A stretch of 64,000 bases of DNA from Apophysomyces variabilis. Lineage: Eukaryota; Mucoromycota; Mucoromycetes; Mucorales; Mucoraceae. The notes under the pieces are model-generated. The model was not told the origin of the DNA. It searched no databases and saw only the letters and a program-made list of their open reading frames with translations. The DNA is taken from assembly GCA_002749535.1 (NCBI GenBank), contig MZZL01000408.1:1541465-1605464 (forward strand), written 5' to 3'. The translations under genes were made by a program, and so were the position numbers. Below are positions 39,680 to 50,618 of this stretch, piece by piece (position 1 is the first letter of the stretch; each line of letters opens with the position of its first letter).

Positions 39680-40265
39680 TTGTCGCCAATTGAGCGGTTA
39701 GTCCGTAGGGCTAACCGAATCGGAACCCATAGAGTACTGTCCGGTAAAAGCTTATGTGGCGACCATCCTGGTGCACGCTTACGATCTCCGGACTCCCTCC
39801 TGGTCAACAGTGTGGATATGACAGCTGGCTTATAAGTGGCGACAATCTCTGGCTGGCTTCGACGACTCCTCGCCAGGTCTCTCACGGATACGGTACTATC
39901 TACTCCCAACGTTCGTTCGGTAGCTTCTGGTCTGGCTCTTCTACGCGGTGCTGCTTTAGAAGACGTGTTCACTATGGAAAACTGTCGTCTAACACGGTTT
40001 TCGACAACCACTATCGTCGTACCAGACAGCTAGGGGACAACATCTCGGCTCGAGTACTTCAAGCAGGAGACGAAGTCACGGATTGACAACTCCTTTGTAG
40101 AGATTTGTCATTTTGTGTTCCCTCTCTGCCATTCTTGGTTTCTTTTCATATGTAGTTTTCTTCTGTTTTTTCCTTCTGGGTTCACTTACAGCTGCTTCTC
40201 TGTGGGAGTTCAGCACTCTATGGGTTCCGATTCGAGTCCGTAGGACTCACCCAATTGTCCAAGAC
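39680..40265. mobile_element. Small non-autonomous inverted-repeat element (MITE-like)
   Basis: The 24 bases at 39716-39739 and the complement of 40211-40234 match at 23 positions. Similarity continues outward more weakly for about 30 bases on each side. Each arm holds its own palindrome: GAGTCC-GTA-GGACTC on the right, and GGTTAG-N-CCGTAGG-N-CTAACC on the left. The 470-base centre has no recognisable gene. The layout fits a MITE or the ends of a deleted transposon. No target-site duplication was recognised. Confidence 0.45.
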
Positions 40266-40491
40266 TTGTCGTCGGACAATTGCAGGATGCCATTGTTCGT
40301 CCAGCCAAGGAGGTAAACGAACAGTCTGTGCGTTACAATATGACTGGAGTTCAAAGCAATCTGAATCAATCCTGTTTTTTGTACTTGGCCGCCGGAATCC
40401 AGCACTACCATCGCCACTGATCATAACACCACAACCACTTATCAGTATCATAGTAGCTGTCCCAGGTCACCTATTCCCGGAATGATTCAGC

Positions 40492-40519
40492 TTGACACCA
40501 TATATTAGCATGGTGTCAA
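40492..40519. repeat. Perfect 10-bp inverted repeat with 8-base loop
   Basis: TTGACACCAT and ATGGTGTCAA are exact complements separated by ATATTAGC. It lies about 230 bases past the MITE-like element, in non-coding DNA. Confidence 0.65.
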
Positions 40520-43500
40520 TAACAGCGATCCAATGGAAACTGGTATGATTACAAGTTTGGCTAAATGCCATGCAACCGACGAACAGATTCATTCATTAGA
40601 TTGGCAAATACATACATAGTATTAAGCTAGAGGATAATATCCCATAACTTGCTGGAGTAAAGGGGACTTTCCAGTCTCGCTTATGGAAAATAGAGAGGTC
40701 CAGAACTGTAATTGCATTTAAGAAATAGCTTTCATTTATCTGTCCTCTTGTGTTGCTCTGCCTGGATGCTTTCGCACTGAGACCTTGAACAGATCCCGAA
40801 AGCAAACCTCTCCTCCTTCTTCTAGTGTTCCCTTTCAACACTGCCTTTCAACTTTCGAAACACCGTCTTGAGGCAAGCCTATGGCATGCGGTAGCCTTTA
40901 TTTGTCTCCAGCTGTTACCTTTCCGTTGCAATGGAGCGGCCACTTCTTGCCAAGGTGGCGAAGCTGGCTGTCTAGCCAGAAATATCGCTAACCCGTATAT
41001 TTCACATCTTATTCCCCGCTCTTCTCTGCCTTTTTCTGCAGCAGAATTTGATATCTTAGTGCGGTATTTATGTTTCAGATCTAAACTTAAAGAACTCAAA
41101 AGAAAGAAGAAGTATACCAAGCTGGCTGCAGTGATATGTAGAAAATCCGTACACGAAATCAATAGCCAAATGCTTAGCGTCAGCCATAATCCATTTAAAC
41201 TTTAATGCACGAGGACCGTTTTGTTTGAGATATCTTTATGATTTGCGGTTTTATCGAGAGGACAATGCTTTGAAAAATGCAAAATCTAGTATATTCCATG
41301 CTGCTGTAGCCATTGGAAGATAATACTAGCTTGAATAGACATAGAAACCCATTTAATAAGCAAATTGCAGTTCGATGATATGCTTATAAAACAACAAGCT
41401 CATTATTCATAAAAGATTTTCCTTTCCATATTTTTTCATTATGACGTCTATCATCATCAAATCTTCGCCTTTATTCTCAATATTGATCGTAACTATTGAC
41501 TGCGGTTCCAACCCATCCATGCTGTGTGATAGGCATATCGCAACAGAAAGGGACTCGATTTGGTGCAATATGTACTGAATTAAAAATATAGCATCCCCAA
41601 GCGAGGTAAGAGTGGATCGTACCAAAAGAAGCGCGTCATTTTTTGAATCCCACAAAACCAACTTACAGTAAGACTGGACTTGCACTATGACTCGACAAGG
41701 TTTTTATATCCAGAGACAAAACGTGTGTCTGGAATTCAACGGGATATATGCAGACACGAATAACAATGTGATGCCCACGATAAATAGCCAAAAAGGAAAT
41801 GACAGGCCGACCGAGATGGTCTTGATCGTTCATTTACAAAATCTTTAATTGAAGGATATACCATCGTACTCAAAATATTAGCACGTTAATGCTAGTTACT
41901 CGCTTTTTGTTTATTGTTTGATCTTGCTGTTCTTCGCCCAGATAAGGAGGGTTGTCTTATAGTCAGATGATATCTATTTACTAAGAAGAACCTGTTGCTT
42001 ACAGTAAGATTCCGGCTGGCATCCTGTTGGCATGTTCATGCCAACCCTTCTATATCAAGGGAATCAGAGTGCATGTGTTTTTGTGCGTGTCTGTCGTGTA
42101 GCGGCGCAAAAAAAAAGGAGTTGATTACATGAACGCTGCAATTTACCTTTCGTTAGTAACAAAAAAAGCAACAGTAGCGTCATGTTTCTGCAATGAATCA
42201 TGGTGTCTCCGTGCCTCAATGCCTATAAAATTTTGAAACGTTGTGAATCTGTATATATGCTATGCGTTGGTGTGTGTATGTGTGTGCGCGGGCGTGCATG
42301 TGCAAATGATGGTTGTGCTTTTCTCCTTACTTGGACATATTCAAAGAGATGCTGCATAGATGTTTTTGCAAGTGTTTTGGGCTTCTGTAGAGAAAACCGG
42401 TCTGTTGTGTTCTTTGTCTTTTCGACATCACCAAACTTTATGCAATCTGTTGAATCATTGATCATCGACTGATTTAAACCCGAAAATGCCATGCATGCGT
42501 TTGCGATGACCCAGCCTGCAGCCTGTATTAAGATATTACAGGGCGCAAAAAAAAAAGAACTTTTGTTGCACCACGCTACTTCATCAAAAGAAAAAAAAAT
42601 AAGAAATGGGCCATGCAAAACATTTGTATGTAACTGATCACACGACAAGCAAATGCCACCAAGAAATTAGAACAGTGAGTTTCTTGTAACCTACCATCAT
42701 GTGCTTTGCTGCAGTCAAATAGGCCACTGCTTCCGATCTACCTTTTGCTTCCAAGTAAACCAGTTAGCGATTGAACAACGTCAGTTTCTTTATTCGGCAA
42801 ATGTCATAAGTACGAAATGGTTTTTTTTGGGGGGAGGGAGGAACATAAGACGGTCTGATGCGGATCTGTCGTGTAATAATGATCAACGGAGACAAAAAAA
42901 ATAGGTAGGTATGACGGCATAACATGTGCCCTTCATTATTTTTTGCTGATTACTTATGTAAATTATTGCGTCCCTACATTGTATGACAGTTCTGTGCTGA
43001 TGCACCAAAAAAAAAAAAAAAGCCTTCGTAATGATTCCGAATCCGAATTTTTCATAATGGGTTCGCTTTGGATGAAGTAAGCTTTTCCGCATCATGCTTT
43101 TTTTTTTGTTAATTTCTTTTCGTCAAGGTTGTAAAAAAGAAATAGTTCACTAATCAAACGCAACTTCCTTAATCGACGGATTGTCCGTGTTTAATGAATC
43201 CATTTTTACTTGAATAAGGCTTTCCTCGTACTAATAACCGAAAAGAAAAACGGAAAGGTGTCATTTTTCGGCGGAGCCATTTGTACAATGAGGTTAAGTG
43301 GCTTTTTTTTTTTACGTTTCATACCATTCTATAGAGCATGACCATGGTGTTCGTGCAACTAACAGAAAGGCGAAAAAATTCATCCTCTTTCGCTCCCTCT
43401 CTACCTCAAAAACCCAAACTCTGCCTAACATTCCGTAGCTCGGGTCAAAGTCAAGATTTTAGGAACAAAATAATTTTTTTTTTGGTTTGACCAAAAAAAA

Positions 43501-44796
43501 CGAAATGTAGAACAAGTTCGAGGCTGAGCTGACTGATAGGATATCTCCTACTTTGCCCTGTCATCTCTACATTCCTAATTAGTAGCACAAGGTTTTGGTT
43601 CCTCACGCTGGGCGCAGAAGTTTTTACTCAAAAGCATGGTTTTAAAGTAACTCCATCTCATTGGGAACTCAAGGAAAAGAAAGTTTTGCAAATGACCTCA
43701 TCTATCCTCTCTTGTGTTTTGTCTCCCCTCTTTCTCAATAAACAAGAGCTTCGATCTCAGTTATTCCTCCCGTTTTCTGCATGATCAACGCTAAGAAAAT
43801 CCAATGAGATCTTTTCTAAAAGAAAAAATTGAAAGAGAACAAAAAAAAGGAACTAGTCGAATGAAAAAAGAAATCATTATCCCCGAAACGGTTACCAATT
43901 TGTTCCCAGGTAACCAAGCAAAAAGACTAGTTCCCTTGGCTGTTCGTACCTTGGCAACGAACCCCCCCCCCAAAAAAAAAGACCCAAAAGACCCGATTTA
44001 CTCATTCAACCTCATAGATGGTGTCTCATCGAGACAATATTTTTTTTATTTTAACCTTAAGAGATGCAGAGGAACGGGAAAATTGAAGTGTTTCGGGTAT
44101 AAAAAATTGATGATGAGTTACAAGTTTGAAGCTTTCGGTGCCATGACACATTGGTTTCAATGTGGCACGAGCAGGCGCCCTGAGCGGCGGAGTGGGTTTG
44201 GGTTCCTCGAAAAAAAGAAAGAACTTTTTTTTTTGGTCCTTCCATCCATTCCAAGCGGACAAATGCTATTCTATTTAAGCGGCCTAACAAAAGATGAGCT
44301 ACATCATTACATTAAAAAAAGTTTAATATACAAAGATAAATTTGTTGTCTTATTTTATAAGCGAATCGTAATACAACGGAAGATGAGAAAAAAGGAAACC
44401 AGATGCCAAGTCGTCATGGTTTGAGCTGCTATCGAGTTGATTGAAAAAAAGCGGTGTTTTTTATGTTAAGCTACCGGCGGCTGTACAAAAGAGCACCGAT
44501 CATTTGTACATCCAGACAAGACAGAAAGAAAGAGAGACACATGGCACTTTTTGTTGGGTGGATTAAAAAAAAAAGTTTAGGGAAAAAGGGAAGGTCAAGC
44601 AATCACCGGACAAAAAATCTCCACTCCGGTCCGCCGTTTAGAATGGTCGAACAAAGCGAAAAAAAAAATAATGTAAAACGGTTCTCGACCAATCTTCTGC
44701 CGAGGAGTACCAAATAACACCTTACAAAACTGGTAAGTCATCATTGGAAAAAATAACAAAGCCTAACTTTTTAATGCGTGGGGGATTTGCGTTATT

Positions 44797-47687
44797 TTAG
44801 CTGGTCCGGAAAAGGTTGACTAAGACGGTCCGGAATTGTTGGAAAGCATACTCCAATTCTTGCATCTGCGAATTGGATCCAGGCGTATAATTGGTGTGGT
44901 GATGGTGATGATGGGGATGGTGCGAACCATAAACAGACGTATGGCAAGGCAATAAGAATTCCACGTTGCGCATTCCGCCACCAAACACATTTTCGGCCCG
45001 CTCAAACCCTTCCGTCTGGACCCGCTTACTGTTACGTGAATTCTCTATCAGGAAACCCTTGACACATTTCATCGTCACCTCCCCCCGTTTCTGAACCCAT
45101 CCTGCTAATTGCTGCGCCTGATCAACCATGGTACCCAAAAATCGCTCAGGTTGTTCTAAATAGCTGTCCGGTAAAAGTAGCAAGGGTATCGAAAGCGAAG
45201 ATATGTCGAACCGCGTGGTCAGTCTTAAGATGTTGCGCAACCCACTTATCAGGTTGTGGCGGTTTGATAAATCCGTGGTAACAATCGCTGTCATGCCAAA
45301 AAAAAAAAGTTGCGGTCAGTCGCTTCCGAAGATAAGGGATACAGCCCTTGTTTTTACCATCACTATCAATGACCAAATGAAATATGACTTGAGTTAAAGG
45401 AAGATTTGAATGTCGCGTAATAAAGAAACTGCCTTCTTGAAGACTCTCCTTCGATGACTCTACGTCATTCTCAATAGCGGAAAGTTGCGACTCAATATCC
45501 GGAAAATGGAATTCAGTCGAATGTTGACATCGGTCAAAGAGTGCTGCGAAAAAAAAACCACATCTGGTCAAGGGAACCCCTTATTCAACTGCGCTAATGA
45601 CCTTCTTACCTTTATTGCTGCCTTTTCCTGATTTGTAGTGGCGCCAGTCCAACTTATCGGGATGGTCATGATGTTTCAGTTCTTTTAGTTCTACTAAAAC
45701 AATCATGGCACTTAAATGGCTTGTATACAATTTAGTAGCCGTTTGAGCTTTGTAAGCCATTTCACGACTCGCTTCATAGGCCGGATTGAAAATATCCGAA
45801 CCCATATCTGCGGCCAGCAGGCGGAAGTTGTGAGCAGACTTCACTTGAGCTGTACCTAGCGAGATATTGAATGATTCCACCAGTTGTTGTGAATTAGCAC
45901 TGGTCGAAGACGCAAAACGGGGATCGCTGTGCATGAATAGGCCAGTTAGTTTGCCCTGTTCCTTTTCCATCAATCATCTACTTTGAGTATACCTTTCATC
46001 ATGCTCAATTCCCAGATTTTCCATCGCTTTACCGAGCCAACTACCAAATCTTCGTACAGAGCTTAAATTGGTGTTTTCCATGGCTTGTTTCTGTTGCTGA
46101 AGGAAAGATATCGGGCTCCATCCTTTTCCTTTACCATTTTGGCCATTCGATCCCATCAAATTCAAAAACGCTGGAGTACTAGCCAGCTTCTGTAATGAAT
46201 GTCGCCGACTATTCGTATTTGGCTCATTGTAAGAATTATTGCGGGAATGGGCTGGCGAAGATGGATTCGAATACGGAGGACGTTGGATATGGCCACCCGA
46301 GGAAGACCGTCGAAAAGATGCGCTTGTGGCTTTTTGTGCATTGGCCACCTTCTGAGGATTCTCTATCAGTAATTGTACTGATTGTTCCACGTCTTGATTG
46401 GTTAACACCAATGCTGTTTCTGCCATCTCTTTAGAAAAGCCCATTTCTTCAATACTCTTCACATTCTTCTGGAAAGTAAGGGACTTTAAAAGAATAGGAT
46501 ATGAAAAAAAGATAGATGAATCATTGGTTGGTTGTACTACATGGTGGATTTGCTGCTTACTTTTTCCTTTAGTTCGGACGACGGACGTGTGAGATTCGAG
46601 GACGGATCGTTTGGTGATACGGACTGATGCGAGTGTTGTGAGCCAAAACTAGCAGAAGAGCTTTGGCGACGACGTGTTAAAGGCGATGTTACTTCGCCGA
46701 GTTGATTTTCAGAATGGCCGCTTGTAGATCCATCTTTAGAGCTCCCACTAGACCACTGACGTACTCTACTAGCTGCTGCTGCGACGATCTCTTTGCCATC
46801 TAATTTTTTGCCTGCGACGGCCAAGGCATCTTCAGGTTGTAAATGTTTCTCATTGGATAGTGCTGCTAGTCGTAGTTGGTATTCACGGTACAGCTCAATG
46901 ACGAATTCCCTGTATTCTCGACGTTGTGTTTGTTGGGTTTGCAGAATATCTGAATCCCATGTTGCCCGAGATACTTCCATTTCCTCCACGTGTCTAGCGA
47001 ATAGACTGGTCATATTCACCTGCGTTTGTGGCGATAACTCGATCTCACGAGCATGCCTGATGATCATCAGCTGTGGAAACCAAACAGTCCCCCTTCTTCC
47101 TAGTCCTTTCCCTTTTCCTTCCCTTCTTGTGTTTTTTTTTCGACTAGGTTGCTGTTCTGCCCATTGAAATTGTTTTACTGTTCTTACCGTGCTTGGATTT
47201 CTTCCCGTTCATTTTCAGACGCCGCATACAGTTCCTGGATCGACGTTGCATAGCCTTGTTCTAGTTCTAGTAGGGTATCGAAAATCGAGGAAATGGGGCA
47301 GTGAACCAAGGTATGATAAGCACGTGGAAATATATCCTTGAGAAATCAGCTATGAGCGTCACTGAATTTAGTGCGTAACCTTACTTCTTCGGGTTTATTA
47401 TGGTATTGCAAAGTATGAGCCTGATATTCAGATACAAACCGATTGTGCAAGCTCTTTGCCTTTTTAAATGGCTCTTGGACCTTATCCTGCCGTTGGCGAC
47501 TTTCGGTCATGGCGGTAAGAATGACAGAATAGACGGATGCAAAGAGATAGCACGGGATGGAGTGTGTTTTTGTGATGGCATGGACAGCATCTTTAACATT
47601 GACGCCTTTTTGTATTTCTACCACGATTGGTTTTAACTTGAGAGCTGGCAAGCGCAGCGTTGCTTTGAATGGGTGGTCAGATTGCAT
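44797..47687 (-). CDS. C12orf4/FERRY3-like protein with UBA-like segment
   Basis: The animal relative is a subunit of FERRY, a Rab5 effector that links mRNAs to early endosomes. Shared blocks are TQRREYREFV, VESFNISLGTAQVKSAHNF with RLLAADMG, STEFHFPDIESQL, GSFFITRHSNL, FHLVIDSD, SGLRNILRL, DISSLSIPLLLLPD and MKCVKGFLIE. Between the coiled N-terminal half and the core lies a UBA-like segment (IEEMGFSKEMAETALVLTNQ, then DVEQSVQLLIENP) embedded in a Ser-rich region. Near the end is a His-rich run (HHPHHHHHH). There are about seven introns. The start is set at the first in-frame ATG (MQSDHPFK); open frame further upstream lacks an ATG. About 800 residues. Assignment rests on block order; function in fungi is unknown. 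Confidence 0.8.
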
Positions 47688-49453
47688 AACTTGACATATC
47701 TTTGCTCTCCCCCGGCGGGATGAGAACCAAAGAGAAGCCAAGGAAGCGTGATAGCACGAATTAAGCCGTCACGTTACCTTTGGTTCAACCGTTACAGCCC
47801 TCATTTGGGTGCTTGCAGATCGAAATGGGGAGTTACGGCATAAGTTTTCTTATGGGTTTAATAAAGTGACCTGCAACTCTATAGCATAAAATCTTTTGAT
47901 CAGATAGATGCATCCTTCTTGTTTCACATGGATCATTCGTAGGGCTTTTGCTACATCAATTTTATGTGTGGCACTCACGAGCATTCTCACTTGGAAAATA
48001 AAGCAAAGAAAAACTTTAGTCTAGTGGCAATTTATTTAGTATGAAGAGAGGAGGCTATACTAAGACGGTTTGTACGATCGGTTACAAAGTAGCAAGAATA
48101 GAAAGGCACCAGAAAGTGAAGAGAATCGAGGATCGGATAACTTTTCCCTTTTTTCCCTTCTTCTTTTTTGGGTGTTGTAGTGATTTGTCAGTATGACGAC
48201 CCATTTCCTTGGCAATAAAATACATCCATCCGTTTCTGCAAGGTAACCAAAACTGGAATCTGACATGTATTTGGATAGGTTAGGGTCATTCTCATCATTT
48301 TTTCCACACTTCCGCCTGTTCGGTTCACAATTTGCCCTTGCAATTCCTATCCCCAATTTTTACAGACACGTGTCAGCCCAGCATGAGCCCAAAAAGAAAA
48401 ATTAACGGCGACGCGGGAGGGCGTAAAAAGAAAGTTGTAAATCACACAAGGAGAAACACAGCGAGTAATAACGAAAAGCATAACTAAAAAATCTTTTTTG
48501 AACCATGGACTAGCGAAAATGAAATTGAAAATAAAAAGTCAGTGTATTGAAACATGTCTTCGATCGTTCGCATAAAATGGGATAAGTTTCCTTTTCCTTT
48601 CTTTGATTTGAAAGGATCAAAGTTATGGATAGAAGTAAATAGAATAAAAAAAGAAATAGTCATGTATTTGTAAATAACTGCAGGTGAAACGAAAACAATA
48701 AAGAAATAAGAAGGAATGATCAAATCTCCTAGTGCAAACATGTTAGCCTAAAAAAGAGTCAAGACAGTTTTTTTTTTTTGGTTGAAGATGATGTTAAGCC
48801 GCACACATAATACACATAGAGAGAGAGAACGACTTGAAAGACAGACACAAGTACCTTCTTTAAATAGGAAATGGGGGGGAGAGGATGTTCTAGCATCTGA
48901 ATCCAAAATTGGGGGGTGGGGGAGGAGAAAGTTTTGGGAGAAAGGGAAGTCCCAAAGGGGGAAGAACAGAAGAAACAGAGTGTAGCAGATCAGATGTCGG
49001 GGGATCATTTTTTTGGGATACGATTGAGCGGGAAGTTTGGGATGAACGGAGCATCAAAAAAAAAAAAGAGTGGATAAAACGTCCCAAACCCAAACTTAAC
49101 TGGCATAGGGTGGAACAATGGAGTCTAGAAAAAGTGTAACTTCCGCCATTCGATTTAATGGAAAAACTAAAAAAAAAAAAGTTATGGAAGCATATAAATA
49201 TATAAATCGTTAACATTAGCCCTTTCTTTTTCTGTTCTTCTCTTATATACTTAACATAACAAACACTTGTATAAACAACTCTCTATACACACACACATAC
49301 ACATACACACACGCACACATACACCACTCTCTCCTCTCTCTCTCTCTCTCTCTCTTTTTACACTCTTACACTCTCATATATAATATATTATATTATATAT
49401 AACTTCAACTCTTTTTTTTCACACATCTCAATCTTCACTCTACTCTCTCCTCC
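47688..49453. other. FERRY3-like to cyclin divergent spacer
   Basis: No gene is supported over 1.8 kb. The half nearest the cyclin carries a purine/pyrimidine-skewed stretch, a CA/CT microsatellite and a TATAATATATTATATTATATA run just before the start codon, so this is probably the cyclin promoter and leader. Confidence 0.45.
49285..49356. repeat. Compound (CA)n-(CT)n microsatellite
   Basis: An ACACAC/ATACAC tract of about 38 bases is followed directly by about 27 bases of CTCTCT. It sits about 100 bases before the cyclin start codon, inside the presumed leader. Confidence 0.85.
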
Positions 49454-50503
49454 ATGTCACCGTGCGACTTAACTTATTCAACACCCTCCTTCTCGTTATT
49501 ATCATGTACCAATCCATCACAGCTGGCCGATTTCTGTGCACTCGTCGTTCCTTGCATCTGGGCAGGCTCAATCAACCCATTACCAATGAACACGGCTCGT
49601 TATATCGCATTTAAATCATTCTGTCAAAAAATATTAAAAGCAACTCAAATTTCTTGCGCCTGTATCGTCCTCGCCCTGTACTATATTCATCGATTACGAT
49701 CAGCCTATCCAGCGATACGCGCATCGACAGGCTCGGAAGTGCGATTATTCACAACAGCATTAGTTCTGGCAAATAAATACTTGGATGATAACACGTTTAC
49801 CAACAAGGTAACAAAGGCAAAATAGAAAATATGCAACAAAGAACGTTCTCGCTGACGTGCTCACTTTTTTTTTTAATAGACCTGGTCTGATGTGTCAAGT
49901 ATACCTGTCAACGAATTAAACATTATGGAGATGGAGTTTTTGTCAGCGTTACAATATAACATCCATATTCCTCATCAACAGTTCTTTATCTGGGTTTCGC
50001 AATGTCAGCAATGGTTTCCATTCATGCAATGTACGACTCATCCGACGACGACGACGACGACGACAGCCACATCGACACCGGCTACTGTGTCAATGACGCC
50101 CGTGATGATGTATCCTCCGATGAAACGAACCATTCAAGAGGCCATGTTACAACAAGCCCAGCCAGCATCTTATGCAACCAAACGTCGCTATCATCAGATC
50201 CCTGTTGATATGCCAACCATGCCGACGTTGAAACGCACCGCACAGGAGGCGGTACTGGATTCACCTTATGCAACCAAACGTCGCCATCAGATGCCATTCA
50301 CGCCGCCGGACGAGCCTTTGGCGATTCCACCTTATCCATCGCCGTACGATGTCACGATATGCAGACCGATCCTTAGCTGGTCATCCTCAAGTTCGGCCTT
50401 GGCATCCTCACGTCAATCTTACGCACTGTACTCAAACAACCCTACTAATAATCATTACCATCATAACTTGACCTCCCGCGTTCAATGTCTAGAAATAGAA
50501 TAA
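49454..50503 (+). CDS. PHO80/CLG-type cyclin
   Basis: It is probably the regulatory partner of a Pho85-like kinase. The cyclin box runs from about residue 10 to 165: FKSFCQKILKATQISCACIV, LALYYIHRLR, VRLFTTALVLANKYLDDNTF, NK-TWSDVSSIPVNELNIME, MEFLSALQYNIHI. An intron (49808-49879) falls between NK and TWSDV, a common site in this family. The C-terminal half is low complexity, with a poly-Thr run and a duplicated motif: KRTIQEAML...YATKRRYHQ at about 200-224 and KRTAQEAVL...YATKRRHQ at about 236-255. The product is 325 residues. Long spacers with microsatellites on both sides suggest complex control or long untranslated regions. Confidence 0.85.
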
Positions 50504-50547
50504 GTCAAGTACATCCCTCCCCCCCTTCACCCGCCGCCCACCCTATA

Positions 50548-50618
50548 CTCTCTCTCTCTGTGTGTCTGTCTCTTTTCCGTTGAGCCCCCCCTTTTTTTTT
50601 TCTCTCTCTCTCTCTCTT
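50548..50618. repeat. (CT)n/(TG)n and T-run microsatellite
   Basis: CTCTCTCTCTCTGTGTGTCTGTCTC is interrupted and then continues as C7-T10 and (CT)9, just after the cyclin stop codon. It probably lies in its 3' untranslated region. Confidence 0.8.

Larger units (their letters stand above)
39098..44796. other. Gene-poor region with repeats
   Basis: No gene is supported over about 5.7 kb. The first 1.4 kb holds a degenerate repeat, an inverted-repeat element and a hairpin (listed separately). A 92-codon open frame on the minus strand at 41407-41685 and a 206-codon lysine-rich frame at 43804-44424 have no recognisable family. Homopolymer runs of A, T and C are common from 42.8 to 44.7 kb. Confidence 0.45.

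Noticed and set aside
40225..40250. tRNA T-arm-like GATTCGAGTCC in the inverted-repeat arm
   Set aside because: It is part of a palindrome in the MITE-like arm; no A box, acceptor stem or anticodon arm surrounds it.
41407..41685. 92-codon minus-strand ORF
   Set aside because: Protein-like composition, but no recognisable motif and no neighbouring exons.
43804..44424. 206-codon plus-strand ORF
   Set aside because: The composition is driven by A-runs (Lys, Arg) and a C-run coding prolines; no domain, no splice or promoter context.
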